A DNA stretch of 13,797 bases from an uncultured Eubacteriales bacterium (GCA_934503195.1 CAKSVM010000081.1:1-13797), one strand, 5' to 3'; shown: positions 1 through 6,628, numbered from the stretch's first letter. Notes: generated by a model from the sequence alone, not told the origin. Made by a program: numbers and translations.

Positions 1-34
1 CGTAGCCGATTATGCCAAATCTGACTTTTTCCAT
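1..34 (-). CDS. Gfo/Idh/MocA-type oxidoreductase, N-terminal fragment
   Basis: Only the first 11 codons are inside the window; they read MEKVRFGIIGY. This is the usual opening of NAD(P)-dependent sugar or inositol dehydrogenases of the Gfo/Idh/MocA family: a short basic start, then the first beta strand running into a GxGxxG Rossmann loop. A purine-rich AAAGGA lies about 13 nt upstream of the ATG, which is rather far, and a promoter sits at 85-113. The alternative ATG a few bases upstream is in another frame and stops quickly. With so few residues, any other Rossmann-fold protein is possible. The gene has its own promoter, so it is probably a separate unit from the decarboxylase upstream. Confidence 0.5.
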   Translation of the reverse strand, partial: MEKVRFGIIGY

Positions 35-84
35 TTTATGTAAACCATCCTTTCGGGCACAGCTATGCCTCAGATTACAATAGA

Positions 85-113
85 ATTATACCACACTTTC
101 CGGGAAAAATCAA
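85..113 (-). promoter_or_regulatory. Sigma-A-type promoter for the gene at the left edge
   Basis: On the minus strand TTGATT (108-113) is followed after 17 bp by TATAAT (85-90). The -10 box is part of GTGGTATAAT, which gives an extended -10 (TGG before TATAAT). The same box recurs at the tRNA-Gln and nucleoside hydrolase promoters and, on the other strand, at the AraC gene. The AAAAACCCC tract just upstream of the -35 is also found at the exporter promoter near 13117. Confidence 0.7.
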
Positions 114-124
114 GGGGTTTTTCA

Positions 125-146
125 ACATTTTTTACAGAAAAAATGT
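125..146 (-). terminator. AT-rich inverted repeat after the decarboxylase gene
   Basis: A 9-bp inverted repeat (ACATTTTTT / AAAAAATGT, 4-nt loop) begins 7 bp past the decarboxylase stop codon. The stem is almost entirely A-T, and a second T-rich stretch follows at 115-122. It could end leftward transcription, but a stem this weak is not a convincing terminator. Confidence 0.35.
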
Positions 147-152
147 AAGATT

Positions 153-1496
153 TCACTCACAAACGACCTCTACAGAATCCGTACCGTACCTTTTGAACAG
201 TTCAATGGCGGAATCATCAATGATTTCGCCCGAAACGGCGATCGGAATCGCGGGCGGACACGAAACGGTCGGCGCGCCGCAGACCCTCCCGAGCGATTTT
301 TCGACCGGGACAAACTCATGAGGCGCGAAAAGCGCGTCACGAATTGACATTTTTCTCATCGGTATTGTGATTTTCATTGCTTCTGAATGTAAATATTCAC
401 GATCGTTCACACCGAGCGTGTCGATCAGACGCTGAAAATCACCCGGATCATTCATCGGCGTAACCATCAGAACGACAAACGTCAGATCCGAGTACTCGCA
501 CTCGATTCCGCCGCTCCGGAGCCGCTCGGCGAGCGAATTTCCGGCCATTCCGTCGGGCGCGCGCAGGGTCAGCCGGAGCGGATCGCTCTCCTCGAGAACC
601 CAGCCGTTTTGTGCTAGTGTTTCCCTTACCTTCCGGAGCCTGATCAGTAGATCCGCGAGGTCGCCGCGGAAATCCGACGCGAGATAGGAATTGCATAAAT
701 CGAGTGACCCGAGCGTCAGATACGACGGACTCGTCGAGCCAAAAATTTCCATCGTGCTCCTCGCGAGCGGCGATAATTTTTCCGAAACCGACTTCGAGAG
801 ATGCAGATACGCGCCGCCGGTCAGTACCGGAAGCGTCTTGTGCGCCGAGTCACAGCAGAGATCCGCGCCAAGCTCTATAGGATGCGAAGATTCAGGCAGG
901 AAGCGTAAATACGCTCCATGCGCGTTGTCGGTGAGAAGCGGAATTCCCCGCTCGTGGCAGACCTTCGCGAGCGATTTTATGTCCGCGACGCCGCCGAGAT
1001 AATCCGGACTCGTCAGATAGAACGCCGCCGGAAGCTCTTTCATGGAATCAAGCTTTTTTGCAAGTTCGTCAGCTGAAATCCTGCATCGGCAGAGCGAATC
1101 CGACATTTCCGGCGCGAACCATTCGACGTCGAATCCGATCAGCCCGGCCGCGTAAACGAAAGATTTGTGTACATTCCGCGCGGCGAGAACCGACCGGTTT
1201 GTGCTGGTCGAGAGAGCCAGCGAAAGCATCGCGCGGATGCACTGACTCGACCCCTCGGTCGAATAAAAGGTCGCGCCCGTGCCGAAAAGCTCCGACGCGT
1301 TCGCCTCGCTCTCGGCGATGATCGAATCGGCCTCGTAGAGCGAGTCCGCGCCTTTAATTTCCGTAATATCCAGATTTTCACAGCCAAGGAATTTCGAGGA
1401 ACCAATTACCCCCTTCCCTTTATGCCCAGGCATATGAAAACGCGTGGTTTTACTTTTGGCGTACTCCGCCATGAAGTCGTAAATCGGCGTCGTCAT
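153..1496 (-). CDS. Orn/Lys/Arg decarboxylase-family PLP enzyme
   Basis: A 447-aa fold-type I PLP enzyme of the Orn/Lys/Arg decarboxylase group, Firmicutes YaaO/SpeA-like branch. The N-terminus carries the family signature FHMPGHKGK (residues 20-28). His110 in ARNVHKS is in the position that stacks on the cofactor, DNAHGA (190-195) holds the Asp that pairs with the pyridine nitrogen, and Lys220 in SAHKTLP is the expected Schiff-base lysine. All key residues are present, so it is probably active on a basic amino acid, but the sequence does not show which one. It lacks the N-terminal wing domain of the large enterobacterial enzymes. The ATG overlaps the stop of scfB as ATGA, which implies translational coupling. 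Homologues often lie near scfAB in Clostridia (recalled, not checked). A polyamine-related or a peptide-related role is inference. Confidence 0.88.
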   Translation of the reverse strand: MTTPIYDFMAEYAKSKTTRFHMPGHKGKGVIGSSKFLGCENLDITEIKGADSLYEADSIIAESEANASELFGTGATFYSTEGSSQCIRAMLSLALSTSTNRSVLAARNVHKSFVYAAGLIGFDVEWFAPEMSDSLCRCRISADELAKKLDSMKELPAAFYLTSPDYLGGVADIKSLAKVCHERGIPLLTDNAHGAYLRFLPESSHPIELGADLCCDSAHKTLPVLTGGAYLHLSKSVSEKLSPLARSTMEIFGSTSPSYLTLGSLDLCNSYLASDFRGDLADLLIRLRKVRETLAQNGWVLEESDPLRLTLRAPDGMAGNSLAERLRSGGIECEYSDLTFVVLMVTPMNDPGDFQRLIDTLGVNDREYLHSEAMKITIPMRKMSIRDALFAPHEFVPVEKSLGRVCGAPTVSCPPAIPIAVSGEIIDDSAIELFKRYGTDSVEVVCE

Positions 1497-2893
1497 TCGT
1501 CAGTTTCTACAGAATCCACCGATTCGTTGTCCTCATCTTCGGCAATTTTCATCATAATCGCGCATTCAATTCGCTTTCTGAAGAGTTCACATCCGGCCTT
1601 GTAGACGCCGCGGATGTCGCCGGTCGCGTGGTAGGCGTTCGCCGCGCAGCCGCCCGAGCAGTAGAGCTTCGCCCAGCAATCGGCGCATTCGGGGCGCGCG
1701 TAGACGTTGCATTTGCGGAAATTTTCGCGGAGTTCGTCATTTGTAACACCGTTCCAGACGTCGCCGAGCTTGAATTTTTCGTCGCCGACGAACTGATGAC
1801 AGGGGTACAGGTCGCCCCACGGCGTCACGGCCATGTACTCGGTACCCGATCCGCAGCCAGAAATGCGCTTGTAAATGCAGGGGCCGCCTGTCAGATCTAA
1901 CATATAATGGTAAAAAGTGATCGGTTTTCCATCCCTGCGGCGGCGGATCATATCCTTCGCGAGGATTTCGTACTGATTTTTGACGATTTCGAGGTCCTCC
2001 GGCGTCAGCGCGGCCGGGTCCTCGGGCTTGCAGACGACCGGCTCCATGCTCAGCTCGCTGAATCCGAGGTCGGCCATGTGAAATACGTCGTTTGTAAAAT
2101 CAGGGTTAGCGTGTGTGAACGTGCCGCGCATATAGTAATTTTTACCACCACGAGCCGCCACAAGCTTCTGGAATTTGGGCACAATGCGATCATACGACCC
2201 GTTTCCCGCATAATCGACGCGCGTGCGGTCGTTGATTTCTTTACGTCCGTCGAGCGACAGCACGACGTTCGCGCACTCGCGGTTCGCGAACTCGATCACG
2301 TCGTCGTCGATCAGTACTCCATTTGTCGTAAGAGTGAAGCGGAAGTTCTTCCCGCGCGCCTTTTCGACGCTCCGCGCGTAGGCTACGAGCTGTTTTACAA
2401 CGTCAAAATTCATCAGCGGCTCGCCGCCGAAGAAGTCGACTTCGAGGTTCGTCCGCGTCCCCGAGTTGTCCATCAGGAAATCGAGGGCCTGTTTGCCTAC
2501 CTCGAAGCTCATCAGCGCGCGCTCGCCGTGATATTTTCCCTGGCTCGCGAAGCAGTACGCGCAGTTCAGGTTGCAGGTGTGGGCGACGTGGAGGCAGAGG
2601 GCTTTGACAACATTGCCGGATCTTTCCTTGAAAGTCCCCGCGATTTCGGCGAAATTGTCAGGAGAAAAGAGCTTTCCCGCGTCGATCAGAGTCTGAATGT
2701 CCTCGTAGCACTCGGAAATTTCAGCCTCCGGAACGTCCGGGTACTTTGCCGAAATCATCGAAATGACCGAATCTTTCGGCGTCTTGTCAAATATTTCTAT
2801 CATATCGTACGCGAGATCGTCCACTACATGAATCGAACATGAGCAGGAATCGAGGACAATATTATAGCCGTTAAGTTTATACTGGTGAACCAT
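1493..2893 (-). CDS. scfB: SCIFF ranthipeptide maturase, radical SAM/SPASM
   Basis: A 466-aa radical SAM enzyme expected to install Cys-to-Thr thioether crosslinks in the adjacent SCIFF peptide. Residues 1-80 (starting MVHQYKLNGYNIVLD) match the N-terminal peptide-recognition region of SCIFF maturases such as CteB. The SAM cluster motif is CNLNCAYC (Cys107, 111, 114), with GGEP at 156-159. The C-terminal SPASM region has many cysteines (347, 365, 395, 403, 406, 412, 416, 435) for auxiliary Fe-S clusters, including CADCWAKLYCSGGC. The tail is acidic. I chose the ATG at 2893, not the longer in-frame ATG at 2953, because it has GGGAG just upstream and the homologous start, and because the longer version would read through the intergenic hairpin. 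It lies 63 bp downstream of scfA. Confidence 0.93.
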   Translation of the reverse strand: MVHQYKLNGYNIVLDSCSCSIHVVDDLAYDMIEIFDKTPKDSVISMISAKYPDVPEAEISECYEDIQTLIDAGKLFSPDNFAEIAGTFKERSGNVVKALCLHVAHTCNLNCAYCFASQGKYHGERALMSFEVGKQALDFLMDNSGTRTNLEVDFFGGEPLMNFDVVKQLVAYARSVEKARGKNFRFTLTTNGVLIDDDVIEFANRECANVVLSLDGRKEINDRTRVDYAGNGSYDRIVPKFQKLVAARGGKNYYMRGTFTHANPDFTNDVFHMADLGFSELSMEPVVCKPEDPAALTPEDLEIVKNQYEILAKDMIRRRRDGKPITFYHYMLDLTGGPCIYKRISGCGSGTEYMAVTPWGDLYPCHQFVGDEKFKLGDVWNGVTNDELRENFRKCNVYARPECADCWAKLYCSGGCAANAYHATGDIRGVYKAGCELFRKRIECAIMMKIAEDEDNESVDSVETDE

Positions 2894-2915
2894 TTTTATC
2901 TCCCTATATGAAAAT

Positions 2916-2934
2916 TGCCGCCCGGAAGGCGGCA
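2916..2934 (-). terminator. Hairpin between scfA and scfB, possible attenuator
   Basis: A 7-bp perfect GC-rich stem (TGCCGCC / GGCGGCA) with a 5-nt loop is followed on the minus strand by ATTTT. It sits in the 63-bp gap between the precursor and maturase genes. Its position suggests partial termination or 3'-end protection of the scfA transcript, so that more peptide than enzyme is made. The T tract is short, so termination would be incomplete. Confidence 0.6.
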
Positions 2935-2956
2935 TTTTCTGCGATTTGCACAAAAA

Positions 2957-3103
2957 TTACTTGTTGTTGTTTTCGCACTTCTGGTTAGCGACGCCGCAGC
3001 TGGTCTTGCAGGCCGACTGGCAGGAGGTCTGGCACTCGCCGCAGCCGCCCTTCTTCGCGCTCTTGCAAAGATCACGGGTCTTGATGGTCTTGATTCTTGC
3101 CAT
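2957..3103 (-). CDS. scfA: SCIFF ranthipeptide precursor
   Basis: A 48-aa ribosomal peptide precursor. It starts MARIKTIKTRDLCKSAKKGG, continues with a core of the form CGECQTSCQSACKTSC (residues 21-36) and ends in KCENNNK. The six cysteines at 21, 24, 28, 32, 36 and 43 match the six-cysteines-in-forty-five pattern, and Thr/Ser residues between them are possible thioether acceptors. An extra seventh cysteine (Cys13) lies in the leader part. GGAG is 12 nt before the ATG. An in-frame ATG four codons upstream overlaps that Shine-Dalgarno sequence and is less likely. The gene directly precedes scfB. In some clostridia SCIFF/ranthipeptides have been linked to quorum-sensing-like control. No dedicated peptidase or C39 exporter is visible here. 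Confidence 0.93.
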   Translation of the reverse strand: MARIKTIKTRDLCKSAKKGGCGECQTSCQSACKTSCGVANQKCENNNK

Positions 3104-3242
3104 TTTCGAATACATCTCCGTTCTTAAAAAATTTCATCTGAATTCATCGATGGCCACAAAAATGTTACACCATCTTCACAAATTCGCTCGTAGGAAGAAT
3201 CGTCAAATCCCCATGTCACCGAGCCAACAGGCGTTCGGGCAG

Positions 3243-3266
3243 GGGAAGAATCGCCAGATTCTTCCC
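3243..3266. repeat. Perfect hairpin with 10-bp stem
   Basis: GGGAAGAATC and GATTCTTCCC flank a 4-nt GCCA loop. The hairpin abuts the next one at 3266, so together they form a tandem hairpin pair between tRNA-Gln and scfA. A copy of the left arm (GGAAGAATCGTCA) recurs about 51 bp away at 3193, which suggests a decayed second element. Confidence 0.75.
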
Positions 3267-3295
3267 TAGTTTGTGAGCCAAAGCTCACAAACTAG
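3266..3295 (-). terminator. 13-bp perfect hairpin right after tRNA-Gln
   Basis: CTAGTTTGTGAGC pairs with GCTCACAAACTAG around a CAAA loop, and the stem starts 1 nt past the encoded CCA of the tRNA. It may define the tRNA 3' end or end transcription, but no T tract follows. The GCTCACAA/TTGTGAGC arms also appear in the hairpin at 6813-6839, so it may belong to the same intergenic repeat family. Confidence 0.6.
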
Positions 3296-3296
3296 T

Positions 3297-3372
3297 TGGC
3301 AGAGGTAGCTGGACTCGAACCAGCGAATGCAGGAGTCAAAGTCCTGTGCCTTACCGACTTGGCGATACCCCC
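3297..3372 (-). tRNA. tRNA-Gln (anticodon TTG)
   Basis: The minus strand folds into a complete 76-nt cloverleaf. It has a 7-bp acceptor stem (GGGGGTA with TACCTCT, containing G-T pairs at 1-72 and 3-70), a 3-bp D stem GCC/GGC, an anticodon stem CAGGA/TCCTG with loop CTTTGAC (anticodon TTG), a T arm GCTGG-TTCGAGT-CCAGC, discriminator G and an encoded CCA. It reads CAA, and CAG by wobble. A consensus promoter begins 11 bp upstream. Confidence 0.96.
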
Positions 3373-3383
3373 TAAACGATAAT

Positions 3384-3412
3384 ATTATACCACAAAAAGA
3401 GGATTTTGTCAA
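3384..3412 (-). promoter_or_regulatory. Consensus promoter of tRNA-Gln
   Basis: TTGACA (3407-3412), a 17-bp spacer and TATAAT (3384-3389) on the minus strand are a perfect sigma-A match, with an extended -10 within GTGGTATAAT. The predicted start is a few bases before the tRNA. There is no clear separate promoter for scfA in 3104-3296, so read-through from here may contribute to scfAB expression. Confidence 0.9.
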
Positions 3413-3425
3413 GTCTTTTCGAAAT

Positions 3426-4337
3426 TTATTTTGTGAGCCGTGCAAAAAGATCGCCGAAAAGCGCGTCGCGGTTCACGTGCGAGACGTAGCGCATAAAATG
3501 TCGACTGTTGTCGAACGCGTATCGGTCGTCGTATTCAGGGATCGCCGCGTGGCGAAGCTCGGAACGCAGGAATCCGTTTCCTCGGTCAACTAAATACGCG
3601 ACTGCCGTCACGTCCCAGATAACGCGGCTCCAGACACGCCCCGCCGCGTAGGACTCGGCCTCGGCGATCGTGTTCTTCGCGAGATAATCGGCTAGTGGAT
3701 TTTTGCCAAGAAGCCAGTACTCAAGCTCGGATTTTGTTGTATAAAACGCGCTGACGACGCCCATGCACGGCAGCTGAACGAGCGGCGCGCCGCAGCCGAA
3801 GACGATCCGCGCCGCCGCGACGTCCTGAAACATATTGAATTCGTGCGTGTTCGGCCACTCGGTCGAATGTCCACCGAGCCAGACAATGACAATTTTGTCA
3901 ATTATATCCGGCGCAGCGATGATCGCAGACGCGACGTTCGTGATCGCTCCGATCGCCGCGACGTAGAGCGGTTTTTCGGACGAATAATTCCGCGCGCGAA
4001 GAATCAGATCGCGCATTGCGTCGGATTCCACGGGCGTTTTTTCGTCGCGCAGGTACTCGGTCGAGCCGCGAAAGGTCGGGATGTCGGGGCGTCCGGCGAG
4101 CGACGCGATTTTTTTGATCTCGTCGAAGCTCTTCTCCATGCCATCGCGCGGGCCGGTCGAGTTCGCATTGTGGAACGGCGCGGCGTAAAAAGCCTTCAAG
4201 TCGACCTTGTCGGGCGATTTTATCGCGTAAGCGATGGCAAACTGGTCGTCAATTTCGTTGAAAGCGTCGGTGTCAAGCACCATGTCGACGACACCCTCGG
4301 GCGGCGTCAGCATCTTTATCATCTGTAAATCGTTCAT
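3426..4337 (-). CDS. Nucleoside hydrolase (IUNH family)
   Basis: A 303-aa protein of the inosine/uridine-preferring nucleoside hydrolase superfamily, which splits the N-glycosidic bond of nucleosides to release base and ribose. The N-terminal calcium-binding motif is present as DTD then IDD (residues 22-31), with two more residues between the Asp pairs than in the classical DTDPGIDD. AIGAITNVA (128-136), THEFNMFQD (164-172) and WDVTAVAYL (241-249, with Asp242) correspond to the later conserved blocks. The usual His before the last Asp is replaced by Trp, so the substrate may differ from a standard purine or pyrimidine nucleoside. The start has GAGG about 10 nt upstream. It is divergent from the AraC gene at 4484, its likely regulator. 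Confidence 0.85.
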   Translation of the reverse strand: MNDLQMIKMLTPPEGVVDMVLDTDAFNEIDDQFAIAYAIKSPDKVDLKAFYAAPFHNANSTGPRDGMEKSFDEIKKIASLAGRPDIPTFRGSTEYLRDEKTPVESDAMRDLILRARNYSSEKPLYVAAIGAITNVASAIIAAPDIIDKIVIVWLGGHSTEWPNTHEFNMFQDVAAARIVFGCGAPLVQLPCMGVVSAFYTTKSELEYWLLGKNPLADYLAKNTIAEAESYAAGRVWSRVIWDVTAVAYLVDRGNGFLRSELRHAAIPEYDDRYAFDNSRHFMRYVSHVNRDALFGDLFARLTK

Positions 4338-4370
4338 CTCAAAAACCTCACATATATAGAATGTAAGAAA

Positions 4371-4376
4371 ATTATA
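4371..4376 (-). promoter_or_regulatory. Extended -10 box upstream of the nucleoside hydrolase
   Basis: TATAAT on the minus strand lies within GTGGTATAAT. The region 17 bp further upstream (TATTTT) is a poor -35, so the promoter depends on the extended -10 or on activation. Confidence 0.65.
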
Positions 4377-4428
4377 CCACTCCGCCGCGATTAAAAATAT
4401 GATTTTCCCGCGATTTTTTTTGAAGAAA

Positions 4429-4461
4429 CGGCTTTACAAGCCGAATCGTTTGTGGTATAAT
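4429..4461 (+). promoter_or_regulatory. AraC gene promoter with a dyad over the -35
   Basis: TTTACA (4433-4438), 17 bp and TATAAT (4456-4461) form a near-consensus promoter with an extended -10 (TGG). A 15-bp dyad, CGGCTT-TAC-AAGCCG (4429-4443), covers the -35 hexamer and is a good candidate operator for autorepression. The nucleoside hydrolase promoter lies about 60 bp away on the other strand, so one regulator could act on both. Confidence 0.75.
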
Positions 4462-4483
4462 ATTAACGAGGTGATTTTTGATT

Positions 4484-5227
4484 ATGATTCCGAACGTTAA
4501 TCCGATGGCAATCCGGCGTGACCGCCGCGCAAAGAATTCGAAGGTTGTCGAGGAGTCGCACCGATGGCACGAATTCGTTTACTACCTGAGCTGCGAGGGA
4601 CGGCTTACGCTCGATAAACATGAGTACGATATTAAACCAGACCGATTCGTCACGATCCCGCCGAACACGCCTCACAGCGAAATTCACACGGCTGACGGAA
4701 TGGTGTTCTTCTGCATTTTCGAGAGCAACGCGAGCTTTTTGCCGCGGATCTTCGACGACGATTCCGACTTCACGATCCGGCGGCTCTGCGAATCGATTTC
4801 GGCCGAAAATGCCCGCCCCACCGCAGAAAGCCGCGAGCTTCAGACGCTGATGCTACAGGAAATCCTCCTGCGTACCGCACGCTGGGACGAGAAAAGGCGG
4901 AGCGTCAGACATGATCTCGAACGCGCTGCCGAGTCGATCCGGATGAATTTCCGCGATCCGCTCAGAGTCTCGGATCTCGCCGAGGACATCGGCTACGGCT
5001 ATGACTATTTTCAACACGCGTTCAAAAACGCGTTCGGCCGCTCGCCCAAGCAGATGCAGCTCGACTGCCGAATCGACGCGGCGAAAAAGCTCCTTCTGGC
5101 CGGGGAATACAACTGCACCGAAATCGCGTATCTCTGCGGCTTCTCCGACTCGGCGCAGTTTTCGTCGATTTTCAAGCGTGAAACCGGAATTTCGCCGAAA
5201 AAATTCGCCGCGGAATCGGAAATATAA
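4484..5227 (+). CDS. AraC-family regulator with N-terminal cupin
   Basis: A 247-aa transcription factor. Residues 25-80 form a cupin-like sensor (HRWHEFVYYL, then DRFVTIPPNTPHSEIH), typical of sugar- or metabolite-responsive AraC proteins. The C-terminal ~100 residues hold two helix-turn-helix units (LRVSDLAEDIGYGYDYFQHAF and CTEIAYLCGFSDSAQFSSIF) and end in the family signature ETGISPKKF. I chose the ATG at 4484, which is 10 nt past GAGGTG. A TTG two codons earlier would sit too close to the Shine-Dalgarno. It is divergent from the nucleoside hydrolase, probably its target, so the effector may be a nucleoside, ribose or a related sugar (inference). Confidence 0.92.
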   Translation: MIPNVNPMAIRRDRRAKNSKVVEESHRWHEFVYYLSCEGRLTLDKHEYDIKPDRFVTIPPNTPHSEIHTADGMVFFCIFESNASFLPRIFDDDSDFTIRRLCESISAENARPTAESRELQTLMLQEILLRTARWDEKRRSVRHDLERAAESIRMNFRDPLRVSDLAEDIGYGYDYFQHAFKNAFGRSPKQMQLDCRIDAAKKLLLAGEYNCTEIAYLCGFSDSAQFSSIFKRETGISPKKFAAESEI

Positions 5228-5361
5228 AACGTTTGAAATTCTCAATTCTACAAAATTTCAAGCGAAATCACAGTACTTTTTCGACGTGGAAACGCGCATT
5301 TTCTGCACGAAAACGCACATTTTTCCGCGGAATTCGGGTAATCCATATTGTATAAAAAAGT

Positions 5362-5386
5362 TTCAGCCGACTAACTGCCGGCTGAA
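5362..5386. terminator. Bidirectional terminator between convergent genes
   Basis: An 8-bp stem (TTCAGCCG / CGGCTGAA, 9-nt loop) lies between the rightward AraC gene and the leftward 81-aa gene. On the minus strand the stem is followed by ACTTTTTT, and on the plus strand by CGATTTT, so it can serve both genes. The rest of 5228-5447 is AT-rich and shows no other gene. Confidence 0.75.
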
Positions 5387-5447
5387 CGATTTTCCCCGGA
5401 ATCGCGGCTTCAAAGTCGAATTTCGGGAATTGTAAAATATTCGTGAA

Positions 5448-5693
5448 TTATTTCTTGAAAAGTCCTGAGAGCTTACCGAGCGTGGCCTTCGCGTCGGACG
5501 CGTCAAACTTGCCGTCGCCGTCGGCGTCGAGCAGCTTTTTCACGTCGTCGACGTTGATTTTCGCCTTGACGCCCTCGACGATCGACTTGATCTTGCCGTC
5601 GGGCAGGTCGACGCCGATCAGCTTTTCGACGACCTTGACCGGGTCGGTCTTGAACTGAGTCAGAAGTGTCTTGTCGGACGTGATTTTCGTCAT
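5448..5693 (-). CDS. Small acidic/basic protein with one EF-hand/dockerin-like loop
   Basis: An 81-aa protein without a signal peptide, membrane segment or cysteine. Residues 10-46 form an amphipathic stretch, QFKTDPVKVVEKLIGVDLPDG and onward, which resembles the nitrile-hydratase-like leader (NHLP) pattern: an aspartate-proline helix start, then a G-V-x-L-P turn. Residues 56-67 are a 12-residue calcium loop, DADGDGKFDASD, with Asp at ligand positions 1, 3, 5, 9 and 12, as in dockerins and EF-hands. Only one loop is present. The Shine-Dalgarno is poor. It lies 73 bp downstream of the AraC gene at 5767-6564 and may be its target or cotranscribed. Function unknown: a calcium-binding cytosolic protein and a peptide precursor are both possible. 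Confidence 0.75.
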   Translation of the reverse strand: MTKITSDKTLLTQFKTDPVKVVEKLIGVDLPDGKIKSIVEGVKAKINVDDVKKLLDADGDGKFDASDAKATLGKLSGLFKK

Positions 5694-5711
5694 AGTGACA
5701 TATTAGCGTAA

Positions 5712-5764
5712 AGTATACAATTTCACGCAAGACCAAAAGTTGATTCACTTGTGCTGACAGCACA
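5712..5764 (-). promoter_or_regulatory. Weak promoter and 15-bp dyad upstream of the EF-hand gene
   Basis: TATACT (5712-5717, minus strand) is a reasonable -10, but no -35 stands out at 15-19 bp (best ACTTTT), as expected for an activator-dependent promoter. A perfect dyad, TGTGCT-GAC-AGCACA (5750-5764), is centred about 50 bp upstream of the predicted start. The dyad at 6597-6611 has the same TGTGC-N5-GCACA outline. Confidence 0.45.
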
Positions 5765-5766
5765 GT

Positions 5767-6564
5767 CTAATGCCGTCCGTGTGATGTCGAATTCATCCAT
5801 TCGCTCGGACTCATCCCGACTTCGCGGCGGAAAGCTCGCGAAAAGCTGTCGACGTCCGCGAATCCGACAGCTGTCGAAACGTTTGCGACCGTCTGCGCGG
5901 CCGACGCGCCGTCCGAAATCAAAAGCTCCTTCGCTAACCCGATCCGCACGCTCGTCAGATACCGCGCTGGCGAAACCAGATACACACTCTTGAAAAGCCG
6001 CCGGAATCCCGTCTCGCTCAGCTCCGCCGCCTCCGCCATCCGCGCCGGACATAGCTCCGGATCGTCGATGTGAAGCCGCATAAAATCCAGCCCCGGCGCG
6101 ATTTTTTTCCGCGTATGCGCGTCCGAGCCGTCGAGCGCGCGCGCCATTAACGCGAGGATTTTATAAGTGTAGGATCTGCAAGACAAAATGTGTGCTGAAT
6201 CCTTCATCAGCCACTCGCCCGCGCATTTCGAGAAGAGCGAGTAGAGGTTCGAATGATTCTCAAACCTCGCCACGAGGATTTCTTCCGCCGGAAATTCGCC
6301 CAGCGTGTCGAAGTTTATTATGATGTATTTTCCCGGCGGATCGCTCGACGCCATCGAACGATAGGTCATTCCCTTTGGGATGTAAACTATCTCGTTCTGC
6401 GAAAACTCGATCTCCCGGTCGTCCCAGAAGCACCGCATCGCGCCTGAAACTTTGTAGATCAGCGCGTGGTGCGGCCGCGAATAAAAATAGCTCATCTGTG
6501 CCCGCGAGTCGGCCGACGTCACGCTGATGAGTTCCGATATTATGATGTCGCCGTCGAAAATCAC
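5767..6564 (-). CDS. AraC-family regulator, second copy
   Basis: A 265-aa transcription factor starting at GTG (6564), which has a strong GGGAGG 5 nt upstream. An upstream in-frame ATG at 6615 has no such site and would cover the candidate promoter. The N-terminal half is an AraC-binding/cupin-like domain (YFYSRPHHALIYKVSG, then EIVYIPKGMTYRS). The C-terminal half has two helix-turn-helix units (CPARMAEAAELSETGFRRLF and ANVSTAVGFADVDSFSRAF), closed by REVGMSPSEWM. It is unlike the first AraC gene beyond the shared fold. The downstream EF-hand gene is its nearest candidate target, and paired dyads support a shared regulator. Confidence 0.9.
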   Translation of the reverse strand: MIFDGDIIISELISVTSADSRAQMSYFYSRPHHALIYKVSGAMRCFWDDREIEFSQNEIVYIPKGMTYRSMASSDPPGKYIIINFDTLGEFPAEEILVARFENHSNLYSLFSKCAGEWLMKDSAHILSCRSYTYKILALMARALDGSDAHTRKKIAPGLDFMRLHIDDPELCPARMAEAAELSETGFRRLFKSVYLVSPARYLTSVRIGLAKELLISDGASAAQTVANVSTAVGFADVDSFSRAFRREVGMSPSEWMNSTSHGRH

Positions 6565-6586
6565 GTTTACCTCCCTGTGAAATTCA

Positions 6587-6615
6587 AGTATCCGTTTGTG
6601 CGCCGCGCACAGCAA
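6587..6615 (-). promoter_or_regulatory. Candidate promoter of the second AraC gene with operator dyad
   Basis: TTGCTG (6610-6615), 17 bp and GATACT (6587-6592) on the minus strand form a moderate promoter. The spacer holds a perfect dyad, TGTGCGC-C-GCGCACA (6597-6611). A factor bound there would block RNA polymerase, which suggests autorepression. Confidence 0.5.
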
Positions 6616-6628
6616 AATCAGAGATGGT

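Noticed and set aside
1907..2842. Rightward open frame of 311 codons
   Set aside because: It is antisense to scfB, whose radical SAM and SPASM motifs are unambiguous. No domain or ribosome site supports it.
2894..2953. Twenty-residue N-terminal extension of scfB
   Set aside because: It would translate the intergenic hairpin. The start at 2893 has its own Shine-Dalgarno and matches the usual maturase N-terminus.
3243..3295. CRISPR-like or riboswitch structure
   Set aside because: Two different hairpins without regular repeat-spacer units or any recognisable aptamer pattern.
5448..5693. A cellulosomal dockerin
   Set aside because: Only one calcium loop, no signal peptide and no enzyme domain; true dockerins have two loops on secreted proteins.
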